Source: Marinomonas rhizomae (GTDB lineage: Bacteria; Pseudomonadota; Gammaproteobacteria; Pseudomonadales; Marinomonadaceae). Taken from it: DNA of 64,000 nt. The notes under the pieces are model-generated. The model did not search any database and was not told the origin of the DNA. It worked only from the letters and a program-made list of their open reading frames with translations. Numbering within the stretch: the stretch's first letter is position 1; every line of letters begins with the position of its first letter. Positions 7,432 through 19,384 of the stretch are shown here, in pieces. The stretch is from the NCBI RefSeq assembly GCF_024397855.1, contig NZ_CP073343.1, positions 744,001-808,000 of the forward strand. Direction: 5' to 3'. The position numbers were made by a program, and so were the translations under genes.

Positions 7432-8778
7432 CTACCTCTGAAATTCGTATACGCTTCCTAAGTCCATTATCTGAGTTAATTCATCTAATGCATTTCGGCT
7501 TTCGATTAATAGCTGCGGATCAGCAAGGTCTTTTTCGTGCAGTTCGTCGCGGTAATATTTATCTACCCAAGTGTTTAAGCGTTCAAATAAGGCATTGTTC
7601 ATTAGCGTTGATGGGTTGATGGCTTGTTGTTCTGCTTGGGTTAGGGCGACGCGAAGTCTTAGGCAAGCTGGGCCGCCGCCGTTGCTCATGCTTTGCTTGA
7701 GGTCGAAGACTTTAATCTCGTTGATTGGCGATTGGCCAGTCACTAGGCTGCTCAAATAGGCCCATACCGCTGGATTATTTTCGCATTCACCAGGTACTAC
7801 CAACACCATGTCATCGTCGCCACGGCTTAGTAGCTGGCTATTAAACAAGTAAGACTGGATGCAGTCTTGTACGGATACGGCGCTGCTTGGCACTTCAATG
7901 AGATGAAATTTAGACGCTCTGTTTCCCCAAGCGGTGAGCAGGTTTTGCTTCATTTTAGCGGTGTCTAAGAAAGCTTCTTGGTGAAAAAAGTGCGCGTTGC
8001 GATTCCCTACAGCGATGACGTCGTTGTGGAAGACGCCTGCGTCGATGACGTCGGGATTTTGCTGTGCGTAAACCACTTGTTCTGTTGATAATCCATGATG
8101 ACGTGCCACGGCTTGAGAGGCTTCTAAGGTGTGACGCGCTGGAAATTTAGCGGGTTTCGGTGCGCTGTTGTTGAATGCTTCCATTCCGTAGACAAAGAAT
8201 TCGATGCCTTGTTCGCCATAATCATGACAAAAGCGCGTATGGTTCGCTGCACCTTCATCACCGAAGTGATCGACACTTGGCAAAGCTGGATGATGAGCGA
8301 AGTGCTTATCGTCTTTGAAGGTCGCTTGTAAAATCGCGCCTGTGGTTTCATGTTCGATGGAACGATGGAATTTGTTGACCAAGTTTGCAGGCGTGAAGTG
8401 CACGCGATTGTCGCTGGTGTCGCCACTTGGGGAGACGGTCGCTGCATTGGCTGTCCACATGCAAGACGCGGAGCTAACCGCTGCGAGCAGTTTTGGTGCT
8501 TGTTTAGCAGCTTGTTCTAATATGTTCGCATCGCTACCAGAAAAGCCCAAACGACGCAGGGTTGGTATGTGTGGGCGTTCGTGTGGCGCGAGTACGCCTT
8601 GTACGAATCCTAGATCCGCCAAGGCTTTCATCTTGACCAAGCCTTGTTTTGCTGCGGCTTTCGGATTAGACGGGCGTGCTGAGTTATTCAATGAAGCGAC
8701 GTTACCAAAAGATAGGCCGCTGTAGTTGTGGGTTGGGCCCACTAAGCCGTCAAAATTGGCTTCTGTCGCTGTGTTCAT
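7432..8778 (-). CDS. astB: N-succinylarginine dihydrolase
   Basis: Second step of the arginine succinyltransferase pathway: N2-succinylarginine to succinylornithine, two ammonia and CO2. The 448 aa matches the family. Visible motifs are [15 protein letters not shown] at the N-terminus, the LAPHERPH region, [13 protein letters not shown] with the expected catalytic His, and [15 protein letters not shown] with the expected nucleophilic Cys. It is the last gene of a four-gene minus-strand run with the two AstA-like subunits and astD, 55 bp after astD. Confidence 0.97.
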   Translation of the reverse strand: MNTATEANFDGLVGPTHNYSGLSFGNVASLNNSARPSNPKAAAKQGLVKMKALADLGFVQGVLAPHERPHIPTLRRLGFSGSDANILEQAAKQAPKLLAAVSSASCMWTANAATVSPSGDTSDNRVHFTPANLVNKFHRSIEHETTGAILQATFKDDKHFAHHPALPSVDHFGDEGAANHTRFCHDYGEQGIEFFVYGMEAFNNSAPKPAKFPARHTLEASQAVARHHGLSTEQVVYAQQNPDVIDAGVFHNDVIAVGNRNAHFFHQEAFLDTAKMKQNLLTAWGNRASKFHLIEVPSSAVSVQDCIQSYLFNSQLLSRGDDDMVLVVPGECENNPAVWAYLSSLVTGQSPINEIKVFDLKQSMSNGGGPACLRLRVALTQAEQQAINPSTLMNNALFERLNTWVDKYYRDELHEKDLADPQLLIESRNALDELTQIMDLGSVYEFQR

Positions 8779-8833
8779 AATTGCCTCTTGTCGTATCTGA
8801 ATCTAAGTTTTCTTTGTCGTTCTCTATGGAGCA

Positions 8834-11409
<2,576 letters not shown>

Positions 11410-11479
11410 GATGGTTTTCCTCGTGTATAATTTAGCTGCTTTTGACGGTTTTTAATGTCATGCAGATGATTTTTATTGT

Positions 11480-12493
11480 TTATAGTGCAATCCACTGGAT
11501 GCGTTTTCCTGTCGAAATACCCAGTTGCTCTTGAGTCGTTTTTTCTAAGGCTAAGCCTGCTACTTGTGGTTCAGCAGGCGCTGCCGTGACTCTGAAGTTT
11601 TCTAAATGTCCTGCTGAAATCAGGTGTATAGCGCCTTTTGATGTTTCTGTTAGCGACAGTGCTTTGTCTGTTTTTTGGTTGACGATGGTGTGTAGACTTT
11701 CTGTTCTCGCTTCAATGCTTGGGCCGGCATCAAAAATGTCCACATAGCCACGGAATTCAAACCCTTCATCCAATAAAATGTCGGCACTTTGTCCTGAATT
11801 TTCATGCACTACGCCAATGGCTTCTTGAGCGGCCTCTGGCAAGGTTGGAACATAAATTGGATAGCGTGGCATCAATTCCGCGATAAAGTTTTTGTTGCTG
11901 ACACCTGAAAGATAGTCGGCTTTCTTGAAGTCCATGGTAAAAAAATGTTTCCCTAAGGCATCCCAAAAAGCGGAGTAGCCCTGTTTGTCGCTTTCTCCAC
12001 GTAACTCTGCAAATATGCGCTTAGTGAAACGTTCTGGATAACGGGCAATAAAAAGCAGGCGAGCTCTGGATAACAAAGACATGGCAACAGGGTTCTGGTG
12101 TGCTTTATCGACCACCAAGGCGATGAGTCGGCTGGTTCCGCTGTAGTCATGACATAAGAAAAGGGCAGGGATGCGGTTGTGAATCTGTAGCTGTGGCGAC
12201 GCGTGAACAACTTCATCAATTCGATAGCTATAAAAGGGCGTATCCACTCCGACCATGGCATCGATTCCGCAACATCCAACAATTTGTTCATTGCTGGTAT
12301 CCACTAAGACAAACAAGTAGGATTCGTCGCCTGGCTGTACCACATCCGTTTGAAATGAACGACGTGACGTCGCAATTTTGTCGTTAAGGCGTTCCCTGTT
12401 TGCAGGGAAGTTTGTAATGCCTATACCAGCTTGTTGGGCAAGGCGTTCCAGTGCGGGAAGATCTGCAAAATCGACTGGTCGTACTAGATACAT
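11480..12493 (-). CDS. aruF: Arginine N-succinyltransferase, first (alpha-type) subunit
   Basis: A 337-aa AstA-family protein, paralogous to its downstream neighbour: FYSYRIDEVVHASPQLQIHNRIP, FAELRGESDKQGYSAFWDALG, FIAELMPRYPIYVPTLPE and FRGYVDIFDAGPSIEAR. It is the first gene of the AST operon; AGGAA is 7 nt before the ATG. The 150-bp upstream region has no sigma-54 -24/-12 element that I could recognise, unlike the enteric ast operon. aruC (aminotransferase) and aruE (final hydrolase) are absent from this cluster. Confidence 0.9.
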   Translation of the reverse strand: MYLVRPVDFADLPALERLAQQAGIGITNFPANRERLNDKIATSRRSFQTDVVQPGDESYLFVLVDTSNEQIVGCCGIDAMVGVDTPFYSYRIDEVVHASPQLQIHNRIPALFLCHDYSGTSRLIALVVDKAHQNPVAMSLLSRARLLFIARYPERFTKRIFAELRGESDKQGYSAFWDALGKHFFTMDFKKADYLSGVSNKNFIAELMPRYPIYVPTLPEAAQEAIGVVHENSGQSADILLDEGFEFRGYVDIFDAGPSIEARTESLHTIVNQKTDKALSLTETSKGAIHLISAGHLENFRVTAAPAEPQVAGLALEKTTQEQLGISTGKRIQWIAL

Positions 12494-12647
12494 AGAAAAT
12501 TCCTAGAAATGGGTTAGGGCCATAATATGTGAGTATTATTGCTGAGTTGTGTAAGACGTGTAAGAGAGTAACTTTCGCATTAGCGACAAGTTCTTCTAGA
12601 TATTGGCTAATTATGGTCGATTTTTAAAAAGTATGAAGGGGTTTAGT

Positions 12648-12872
12648 ATGAAAGAGGGCGTGTATCAGCATTATAAAGGATCGCTTTATTGGGTTGAGCG
12701 AGTGGCTAAACACAGCGAAACAGAAGAAGAGTTAGTGATTTATCAGGCTTTATATGGCGACTTTGGCTGGTGGGCAAGACCGCTGAGTATGTTTCAAGAA
12801 ACGGTTGAAATAAACGGTGAAAACATCCCGCGCTTTGATTGGTTGAGAGCCGAGCGCAACGCGGGAGAATGA
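12648..12872 (+). CDS. DUF1653 family protein
   Basis: A 74-aa protein with the complete DUF1653 pattern: [35 protein letters not shown] and PRFDWL. The domain is common and its function unknown. I chose the ATG at 12648 because AAGGGG lies 6 nt upstream; a longer frame from a TTG would add 15 unrelated residues. It converges with a LysR gene, only 6 bp separating the two stops. Confidence 0.8.
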   Translation: MKEGVYQHYKGSLYWVERVAKHSETEEELVIYQALYGDFGWWARPLSMFQETVEINGENIPRFDWLRAERNAGE

Positions 12873-12878
12873 GGTGCA

Positions 12879-13859
12879 TCAGATCGGAGGATGCATCCAA
12901 GGTGATTCACGCATAAAGTAGATGATCTGTTCCCTTAGCCAGCGATGGGCAAGATCATTGTTAAAGCGCTCATGCCAAAAAATGTGGATAGGGTGGCGAC
13001 CATTGTATTCGTCGAGTTCCAGCACTTCCGCTGGAATAGGCAATAATTTGACGGGATAAAAATGGGCTTTTTCACACATTACATTCAAGAACAAATCACC
13101 AATGGAGCGAGAGGTAACTAATGCCATGCCTCGTTTTACCGCTTGCATGGCGACCATTAAGCTGTCTGTTTCTAGATTCGGTTGTATTATGTGGCCTCTT
13201 TGTTTGAGCTTTTGTTCTGTTTTCGTAAATGAGTTGTGGTGATTACTGCGTAAATGGTGTGTGACAACCTTATGCGATAGCAAGTCTTGTACAGTTACCT
13301 CATCTTGGTGAAATAATGGATGAGCTTCACTTAAAATGATACAGGCTTCCATGTAACCTATTAGTTTACTGCGAACATTACCTGGCGTGTCACTAATGCG
13401 CATAATGCCAAGATCCACATTGCCAGAAACCAGTTCATCCAGCTGTGTATCTCCCCATGAGCTTATCGCCAATCGCATGCCTGGTGCTTGGTATTGCAAT
13501 GACGCCAAGAGTGGTTCTATAAAGTTTTCTAAGTCACCTTCATCTACACGTAGCTTAATACGGCGGTCTAGATTTTTTAGATCTAGCGAGTTTGGGCTCA
13601 TTAATTCAGAAAGAGAATTTAAAATAGGCTGAATTTGGTCGTGTAATTCAGAGGCTCGTGCAGTAGGGCTGAGACCGTAGGCCTGACGAGTGAATAGTGA
13701 GTCTTTAAATAACTCTCGAAGACGCTGTAAGCTTTTGCTTAGTGCAGGCTGTGTCACTCCCAGTCTTTCTGCAGCACGAGAAACGCTGCCTTCTTCCATG
13801 ATAGTAACGAAAGCGACGAGTAGCTTAATATCCAGTTTTAAGATGTCGTCTAGATGCAT
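12879..13859 (-). CDS. LysR-family transcriptional regulator (NodD/NahR-like subgroup)
   Basis: A 326-aa regulator with an N-terminal winged helix (LLVAFVTIMEEGSVSRAAERLGVTQPALSKSL split over residues 14-45) followed by LFKDSLFTRQAYGLSPTARA, which is typical of the NodD/NahR/SyrM subgroup, and a periplasmic-binding-like effector domain. The neighbouring RND pump operon is upstream on the same strand, separated by a strong terminator, so regulation of the pump is possible but not shown. The effector is unknown. Confidence 0.88.
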   Translation of the reverse strand: MHLDDILKLDIKLLVAFVTIMEEGSVSRAAERLGVTQPALSKSLQRLRELFKDSLFTRQAYGLSPTARASELHDQIQPILNSLSELMSPNSLDLKNLDRRIKLRVDEGDLENFIEPLLASLQYQAPGMRLAISSWGDTQLDELVSGNVDLGIMRISDTPGNVRSKLIGYMEACIILSEAHPLFHQDEVTVQDLLSHKVVTHHLRSNHHNSFTKTEQKLKQRGHIIQPNLETDSLMVAMQAVKRGMALVTSRSIGDLFLNVMCEKAHFYPVKLLPIPAEVLELDEYNGRHPIHIFWHERFNNDLAHRWLREQIIYFMRESPWMHPPI

Positions 13860-13891
13860 GGTTTTCTCAGTATTGTTTATATTTTAAAAAC

Positions 13892-13925
13892 AGGAGCCTT
13901 ATCAAATTAAATTGATAAGGCTCCT
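13892..13925 (-). terminator. Rho-independent terminator of the RND pump operon
   Basis: Perfect 14-bp arms AGGAGCCTTATCAA and TTGATAAGGCTCCT surround a 6-nt loop. On the minus strand GTTTTTAAAAT follows. It is placed between the pump permease stop and the LysR start. Confidence 0.85.
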
Positions 13926-13962
13926 TACTCTAAATACAAGGTTAGCTTATTATTCAGTCGTA

Positions 13963-16900
13963 TTATTCAAAGTCTGCGTGATGACGATATTTGACTCGGA
14001 ATAACATGGCGTAAAAGACAGGTACTGCGACCAGTGTTAGCAAGGTCGCAAAGCCTAGACCGAAAGAAATTACTACGGCCATGCCTTCAAAGAAAGCATC
14101 ATACAGCAAAGGCACCATGCCAAGAATAGTCGTGATTGCTGCCATACAAACAGGGCGAACACGGCTTACAGCGGAGTTGAAAATAGCTTCATACTTCTCT
14201 GTACCTTGTTCGAGTTCGTAGTTGATTTGATCCGCCAATACGATACCGTTTTTCACTGTCATACCAGACAAACTCAAGAAGCCAAGCAACGCCATAAAGC
14301 TGAATGCCGAGTTCATCACGAGTAATCCTGTTGACACCCCAATTAACGCGAGAGGCACACAGAACCAAATGGTCAGTGGCACGCGAATTGAGTTAAACAG
14401 TAATATGGTGATGATAAACATAAACAAGTAGCCCATAGGCAATGCCTTGAATATGTTTGCCTGAGCATCGGTGCTGCTTTCGTATTCGCCACCCCAATCC
14501 AATACGTAACCTGGTGGCAAGTGAATCGCTTCGATTGCACCGCGAGTACGACCAAAGATTGCCATGGCCGTTTCATCGCCCAAAATCTTAGGGTCAGCCA
14601 TCACAGTGATAGTACGTTTACGGTCACGACGCTCAATGATCGGATCTTCCCATACGGTTTCAAAACCAGAGACCAATGTAGAAAGGGTCACGTAAGATCC
14701 TGACGCCGGGCTGTAAATCTGCAAATCACGAATTTGATCGATAGAAACGCGCTCGTTTTCTGGTGCTGTGCGTACGATTGGTAGTAAATCGGTGCCTTCA
14801 CGGTACAAGCCAATTTGCGACCCAGTAAAGTTGGTTAACAATACATCGTCCAATTCTTTCTTGCTGATGCCTAAACGTCGAGCTTGAGCATCATTAAATA
14901 TTGGGCGAAGCACCTTAACAGGCTGACGCCAGTTATCTTTAATGTTTTCAAGGCCGCCATCAGCACGGTAAATATCTTGGATTTGCGCGCTTATCTGACG
15001 TAAATGTTTAGGATCTGGACCACTTACACGCGCTTCAAGTTTCGCGCCACTGGCTGGCCCTAACTGTAGACGTTGTAGTTTTACTTCCAGCTCTGGATAC
15101 TCTTCCTGCATTTTGTAATACAAGTCTTTGAGTAACCCCGGAATGACTTCGGTGCTTTCTGTACGAATGATGAACTGAGCGTAACTAGAGTTAGCCTGTT
15201 CTGCATTGTAAGTCAGCATGAATCGTAACGCGCCTTGACCCGTTGTTGATGTTACATAGTTAATACGATCATCTTTTAAAAGATCTGTTTCAATCTGTTG
15301 TACCGTATCGTAAGTGCTGTCTATGTGAGTTCCTTCCGGCATTTGAATGTCCATATAGAACATTGGGGTTGTGGAAGGTGGGAAGAAAGACTGCTTCACA
15401 AATTGGAATGCCCAACCTGCAGTGAATAAGCTTCCTACTAACAGAATGACAGTAACCCAACGGTAATGCATGGCTTTATCTAACAGCCATTTATAGCCAG
15501 TAAAGATGAAGCCTCTGTATGGATCAGCTAATTCTTCTACAGAGCCATCTTTGCTGTTGGCTTTTGTAATGGTTTCTTTGAAAAATAAATCACAAAAGAA
15601 AGGCGTTAGGGTAATGGCTGTTATCCAGCTCAGTAGCAAAGAAATCAGCAAGACATAGAACAGCGAACCAACGAATTCACCCACTGAGTCTGGGGACAAA
15701 CCAATTGGAGCAAACGCTGTCACCGCAATAACAGTTGCACCTAAAAGCGGCCATTTGGTTTGTTTTACAACCGCACTGGCGGCTTGTATTTTGGTCATGC
15801 CTCTTTGCATACCGATGAGCACGCCTTCGGTTACCACGATGGCGTTATCCACCAGCATCCCGAGGGCGATGATTAAACCACCAAGAGAAATCCGCTGTAG
15901 ATTGATATGGAAGTAATCCATAACAATGAAGGTACCAAGAATGGTAAGCAGTAGGATGATACCAATCAAAATGCCAGAACGAATGCCCATGAAGACCAAT
16001 AGCACTAGAATAACGATAGCAACGGCGGCAACAAGGTTAAGCAAGAAATCGGATACAGAACGTTCTACTTCTTTTGACTGGAAGTAAATTGGTTCCATGT
16101 TTAGACCAACAGGTTGTTGGTACTGTAGCTCTTCAATACGGTTTTCTAATGCTTCGCCGATTTTCACCACGTTGACACCGGATGAAAATGAGATACCAAG
16201 CAACAGTGATTTAGCGCCATTAAAATCAACAATGTGAGTTTGTGGCTCAACGTATTCACGTTTCACTGTGGCGATGTCACGTAGACGAATTAAATTGCCA
16301 TCGGTAGGTGTACCAACAATTAGGTTTTCAAGTTCAGAGATGTCTTTGAATTCACCCGTCGGGCTAATGCGAATGTACTCACTGCCAACTTTTACACGGC
16401 CAGCATTCGATACACTGTTTTGATTCGCTAGTAAGGTTTCTAATTGGCTTGGCGCTATGCCCATATTGGCCATTTTAGAACGGGAAATCTCAATGGTAAC
16501 TTGTTCGTTTTGCTCTGCCGCCACGGTTACTTTCGCTACGCCATCAACCAATACTAATTCACGTTTAATGTAATCTACGTAATTTTTAAGGTCTTTGTAT
16601 GGATAGCCTTCACCATTAATCGCCAGCATCACGCCGTACACATCACCAAAGTCGTCTAACACCATAGGGTTAGCGACACCGCTTGGAAATTGGCCTTGAA
16701 TATCGCGGATCTTCTTACGTACTTCGTCCCAAATTTGCTTAAGCTCTTTGGCACGATAAGTGTCTTTGATCGTTAATTGAACTTTGGAATAACCTGCTTT
16801 TGAGGTTGATGTGATTTTATCAACATAAGGCAGGTTCTGTAGTTCCGTTTCAATCGGATAGGTCACTTCCTCTTCTACCTGTTCTGGTGATGCACCAGGG

Positions 16901-17052
16901 TATTGAGTGATGATTAACGCATCCTTGATGGTAAATTCAGGGTCTTCTAATTGCCCCAGATTAGTAAACGCAATGGCGCCGCCGACCAATAAGATCAGTG
17001 TCACCATCCAGCTTGTTACTTTACGTTGAATGAAATAAGCAGCAATATCCAT
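13963..17052 (-). CDS. RND-family efflux transporter permease (AcrB/TriC-like)
   Basis: A 1029-aa inner-membrane proton-driven pump of the HAE1 group. A first transmembrane segment near residue 15 is followed by a large periplasmic loop (EDPEFTIKDALIITQYPGASPEQVEEEVTYPIE). The TM4 proton-relay region holds LGGLIIALGMLVDNAIVVTEG, and a symmetrical second half follows. The start overlaps the adaptor stop by one base (TAATG), so the two are coupled. No outer-membrane channel gene is adjacent; the pump probably shares a TolC-type channel. The substrate is not predictable. Confidence 0.94.
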   Translation of the reverse strand: MDIAAYFIQRKVTSWMVTLILLVGGAIAFTNLGQLEDPEFTIKDALIITQYPGASPEQVEEEVTYPIETELQNLPYVDKITSTSKAGYSKVQLTIKDTYRAKELKQIWDEVRKKIRDIQGQFPSGVANPMVLDDFGDVYGVMLAINGEGYPYKDLKNYVDYIKRELVLVDGVAKVTVAAEQNEQVTIEISRSKMANMGIAPSQLETLLANQNSVSNAGRVKVGSEYIRISPTGEFKDISELENLIVGTPTDGNLIRLRDIATVKREYVEPQTHIVDFNGAKSLLLGISFSSGVNVVKIGEALENRIEELQYQQPVGLNMEPIYFQSKEVERSVSDFLLNLVAAVAIVILVLLVFMGIRSGILIGIILLLTILGTFIVMDYFHINLQRISLGGLIIALGMLVDNAIVVTEGVLIGMQRGMTKIQAASAVVKQTKWPLLGATVIAVTAFAPIGLSPDSVGEFVGSLFYVLLISLLLSWITAITLTPFFCDLFFKETITKANSKDGSVEELADPYRGFIFTGYKWLLDKAMHYRWVTVILLVGSLFTAGWAFQFVKQSFFPPSTTPMFYMDIQMPEGTHIDSTYDTVQQIETDLLKDDRINYVTSTTGQGALRFMLTYNAEQANSSYAQFIIRTESTEVIPGLLKDLYYKMQEEYPELEVKLQRLQLGPASGAKLEARVSGPDPKHLRQISAQIQDIYRADGGLENIKDNWRQPVKVLRPIFNDAQARRLGISKKELDDVLLTNFTGSQIGLYREGTDLLPIVRTAPENERVSIDQIRDLQIYSPASGSYVTLSTLVSGFETVWEDPIIERRDRKRTITVMADPKILGDETAMAIFGRTRGAIEAIHLPPGYVLDWGGEYESSTDAQANIFKALPMGYLFMFIITILLFNSIRVPLTIWFCVPLALIGVSTGLLVMNSAFSFMALLGFLSLSGMTVKNGIVLADQINYELEQGTEKYEAIFNSAVSRVRPVCMAAITTILGMVPLLYDAFFEGMAVVISFGLGFATLLTLVAVPVFYAMLFRVKYRHHADFE

Positions 17053-18164
17053 TATAGACCTCGCTCACGTGTCCAAGGGCGAACGTGCATAGAATCAGTA
17101 AGACTACTTACTCCAGCCGCAACCACTTGATCACCTGCTTCAAGGCCAGACGCGATTTCAATCTGATTGCCTTGTAATGATCCAAGAGTCACGACACGTG
17201 CATTCACTTTACCTGTGTCTTTGTTGAAAACCCAAACGGTGCTGTTGGATTTACCTGTGTCTATATCTTCATGGCGCATTACGGCTTCAACAGGAATAAC
17301 AACATGTTTTGTCACGCCTAAAAGGCGGCTTAGATCAATGTCTACGTTCGCTGTCATCCCAGGTAATAGAGTGTGTTTTGATGCGCTATTACGAGTTAGG
17401 CGAAGTGATACATCATAAGCCATGGTTGTTTGGTCAGGGGTTGTATTATGTTCTTTATAGGTTCCTGACAGTTTTTCGTCTGGCGCTACATCAACAACGA
17501 CGTTTGGTTGGTAATCTGATTGTGTTGATTTAATGCTAACCACTAAGCTTTCTGGAACCTGAAACTCAACGTCCAAGTCCTCAATGTTTTGGATATGCAT
17601 AATAGGTGCTGCAGCACTAATGTACTGGAAGTTTTCTGTTGCTACAGAGGCGATAACCCCTTGAAACGGAGCGTAAACTTTCGTGTATTGCAGTTTGTTT
17701 TTTGCCGTTTGTAATGCGTTATTGGCTTGATCTAAGGTCGCTTTGGTCGAGTCGTATTGAGACTGAGTCGTTGCGCCTTGGCGTAGTAGGTTTTGAATAC
17801 GTTTAAATTGCGCTTCAGCCAGGCTTTGATTTGCTTGCGCAAGCTCAACTTCCAGTTTGAAATCTTTTGGGTCAAGTACGGCGAGAAGCTCACCTTTTTT
17901 AACGCGTTGGCCAGCGACAACATTCACTTGCATTAACTGTCCGCCAACACGGAAGGCGATGTCGGCTTCTTCACTGGCTTTTAATTCGGCAGGAAAGCGA
18001 CGAATATTGATAGAGTCTGTTGGCTCAATAGTAATGAGTTTGACAGGTCGTACAATTTCTTTTTCAACGACAGTTTCATCTTCGTTGGATGAGCAGCCCG
18101 TTAGTAGCAGTGATACGGCTAACGTTAGACCAATAATCGTATTAAAACGTTTTTGGGGATTCAT
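17052..18164 (-). CDS. RND efflux periplasmic adaptor lipoprotein (membrane fusion protein)
   Basis: It links the RND permease to an outer-membrane channel. The signal sequence ends in a lipobox LTGC with Cys24, so it is predicted to be lipid-anchored. The remaining 345 residues show the adaptor layout: barrel-sandwich hybrid (VAGQRVKKGELLAVLDPKDF), coiled-coil hairpin (about residues 100-160), then KVYAPFQGVIASV and a C-terminal beta domain with GLEAGDQVVAAG. It is the first gene of the operon. An 8-bp inverted repeat lies upstream. Confidence 0.92.
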   Translation of the reverse strand: MNPQKRFNTIIGLTLAVSLLLTGCSSNEDETVVEKEIVRPVKLITIEPTDSINIRRFPAELKASEEADIAFRVGGQLMQVNVVAGQRVKKGELLAVLDPKDFKLEVELAQANQSLAEAQFKRIQNLLRQGATTQSQYDSTKATLDQANNALQTAKNKLQYTKVYAPFQGVIASVATENFQYISAAAPIMHIQNIEDLDVEFQVPESLVVSIKSTQSDYQPNVVVDVAPDEKLSGTYKEHNTTPDQTTMAYDVSLRLTRNSASKHTLLPGMTANVDIDLSRLLGVTKHVVIPVEAVMRHEDIDTGKSNSTVWVFNKDTGKVNARVVTLGSLQGNQIEIASGLEAGDQVVAAGVSSLTDSMHVRPWTRERGL

Positions 18165-18207
18165 TCATTGCTCCGTAAAAATATAGGAAATATTTAGATG
18201 AAACTAT

Positions 18208-18234
18208 TTTATATCTCTGAGGCCGGGATATAAA
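18208..18234. promoter_or_regulatory. Inverted repeat upstream of the RND operon
   Basis: TTTATATC (18208-18215) and GATATAAA (18227-18234) form perfect 8-bp arms 11 nt apart, 44-70 bp before the adaptor start. Size and position fit an operator for a dimeric repressor. No consensus is recognised. Confidence 0.3.
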
Positions 18235-18301
18235 CTTTTAAATATATATGAAAGATATTACCTAATTTGAATATCTAATGCAGAGCGTTATGTTTTCTTC
18301 A

Positions 18302-19207
18302 TTATGTTTTTTCTAATTCGGCTAAAAATGTTTCCAAAATCAAATTGGCACGAGCCCCCTTGCGGGTAATGGCGGAAAACTGAGTAATGTAGTGGCATTC
18401 ATTTGGCAGAATTGCACGCATGCGACCATCTCGGATCCAACGTTCAGCTACATGGTCTGGCAAGAAGCCGATATAGCGCCCAGTTAAAATAAGGAAAGCT
18501 ATTCCTTCTCGGTCAGTGGCTGTGGCGCTGGTGGTAAGGGGTTGATGTTGGGCTTTGATTTCAGGCGTCTGAGCATAAGCAGGAAGCACTGCGTCGTAGT
18601 CTTTGAGTTTGTTTTTAGTTATTTTGTCATCGGTGACGGAAAACAAAGGATGCGTGTCACTGCAATAGAGCTTGGACTCTTCTTCATAAAGGTGGTGATA
18701 ATCCAAACCGCTGAGTATTTTCAAATCTGGCACGATACCCACATGCAAACGTCCATCTAAAACGCCTCGCTCTACATCCGTTGGTGGAATCATTCGAATA
18801 TTGATAGCGACTTGCGGCCCTTTGTCTTTTAGGCCGGCCAAGGCTCGTGTTATTCGGGTATATGGCAGGGTAACTAGGTTGTCAGTAATACCAATATTTA
18901 ACTCTCCTTTTAAGTGCTGGTGGAGGGCATTGATATTGGTTCTGAAGTCTTCGATAGAAGACAGTAGTTGCAAAGTGAAATCATAGACTTGACTGCCTTC
19001 GTTTGTTAGCGAAAACCCAGAACGACCCCGCTGACATAAACGAAAGCCTAAGCGTGTCTCTAAATCGGATATGGCAATACTGATAGCGGCGCGACTGATA
19101 TTTAGCTCAACTTCTGCAGCCGAAAACCCGCCGCATTCCACCACTGTCCTATAGATCCGTAAAATACGCAGGTCTGCATCACTTACCTGACTTTGAAATT
19201 GATTCAT
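18302..19207 (-). CDS. LysR-family transcriptional regulator, divergent from mmsA
   Basis: A 301-aa regulator. The winged helix lies at the N-terminus (LRIYRTVVECGGFSAAEVELNISRAAIS), followed by a typical LysR effector domain (LKGELNIGITDNL). I chose the ATG at 19207, preceded by GGGTGGGA; a GTG four codons earlier is less likely. It is divergent from an aldehyde dehydrogenase gene with a perfect 8-8-8 inverted repeat between them, the usual arrangement for a LysR activator and its target. The effector may be a metabolite of the dehydrogenase pathway, an inference from position only. Confidence 0.88.
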   Translation of the reverse strand: MNQFQSQVSDADLRILRIYRTVVECGGFSAAEVELNISRAAISIAISDLETRLGFRLCQRGRSGFSLTNEGSQVYDFTLQLLSSIEDFRTNINALHQHLKGELNIGITDNLVTLPYTRITRALAGLKDKGPQVAINIRMIPPTDVERGVLDGRLHVGIVPDLKILSGLDYHHLYEEESKLYCSDTHPLFSVTDDKITKNKLKDYDAVLPAYAQTPEIKAQHQPLTTSATATDREGIAFLILTGRYIGFLPDHVAERWIRDGRMRAILPNECHYITQFSAITRKGARANLILETFLAELEKT

Positions 19208-19229
19208 TGTTGATCCCACCCAAGATAAT

Positions 19230-19253
19230 TTAGTTAAGTAAATGATTAACTAA
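19230..19253. promoter_or_regulatory. Probable LysR operator (perfect inverted repeat)
   Basis: TTAGTTAA and TTAACTAA are perfect arms separated by 8 nt, starting 23 bp upstream of the LysR start and about 130 bp before mmsA. The spacing fits a LysR recognition site with autoregulation. Confidence 0.5.
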
Positions 19254-19384
19254 GCGTTAATAGATTCGACTTTTTATAATCTATGCCTCTTGGCATAGTA
19301 GAGTCAATATTTGTTACAAGTGTGATTTTTTACTATGTCGTTATGATGCGGCTAACCCTTTTAGAATGACTTTATGGAGTACTC

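Noticed and set aside
12494..12647. Sigma-54 promoter for the arginine succinyltransferase operon
   Set aside because: A TGGCCC element is present on the minus strand but no TTGC-like -12 element stands at the right distance.
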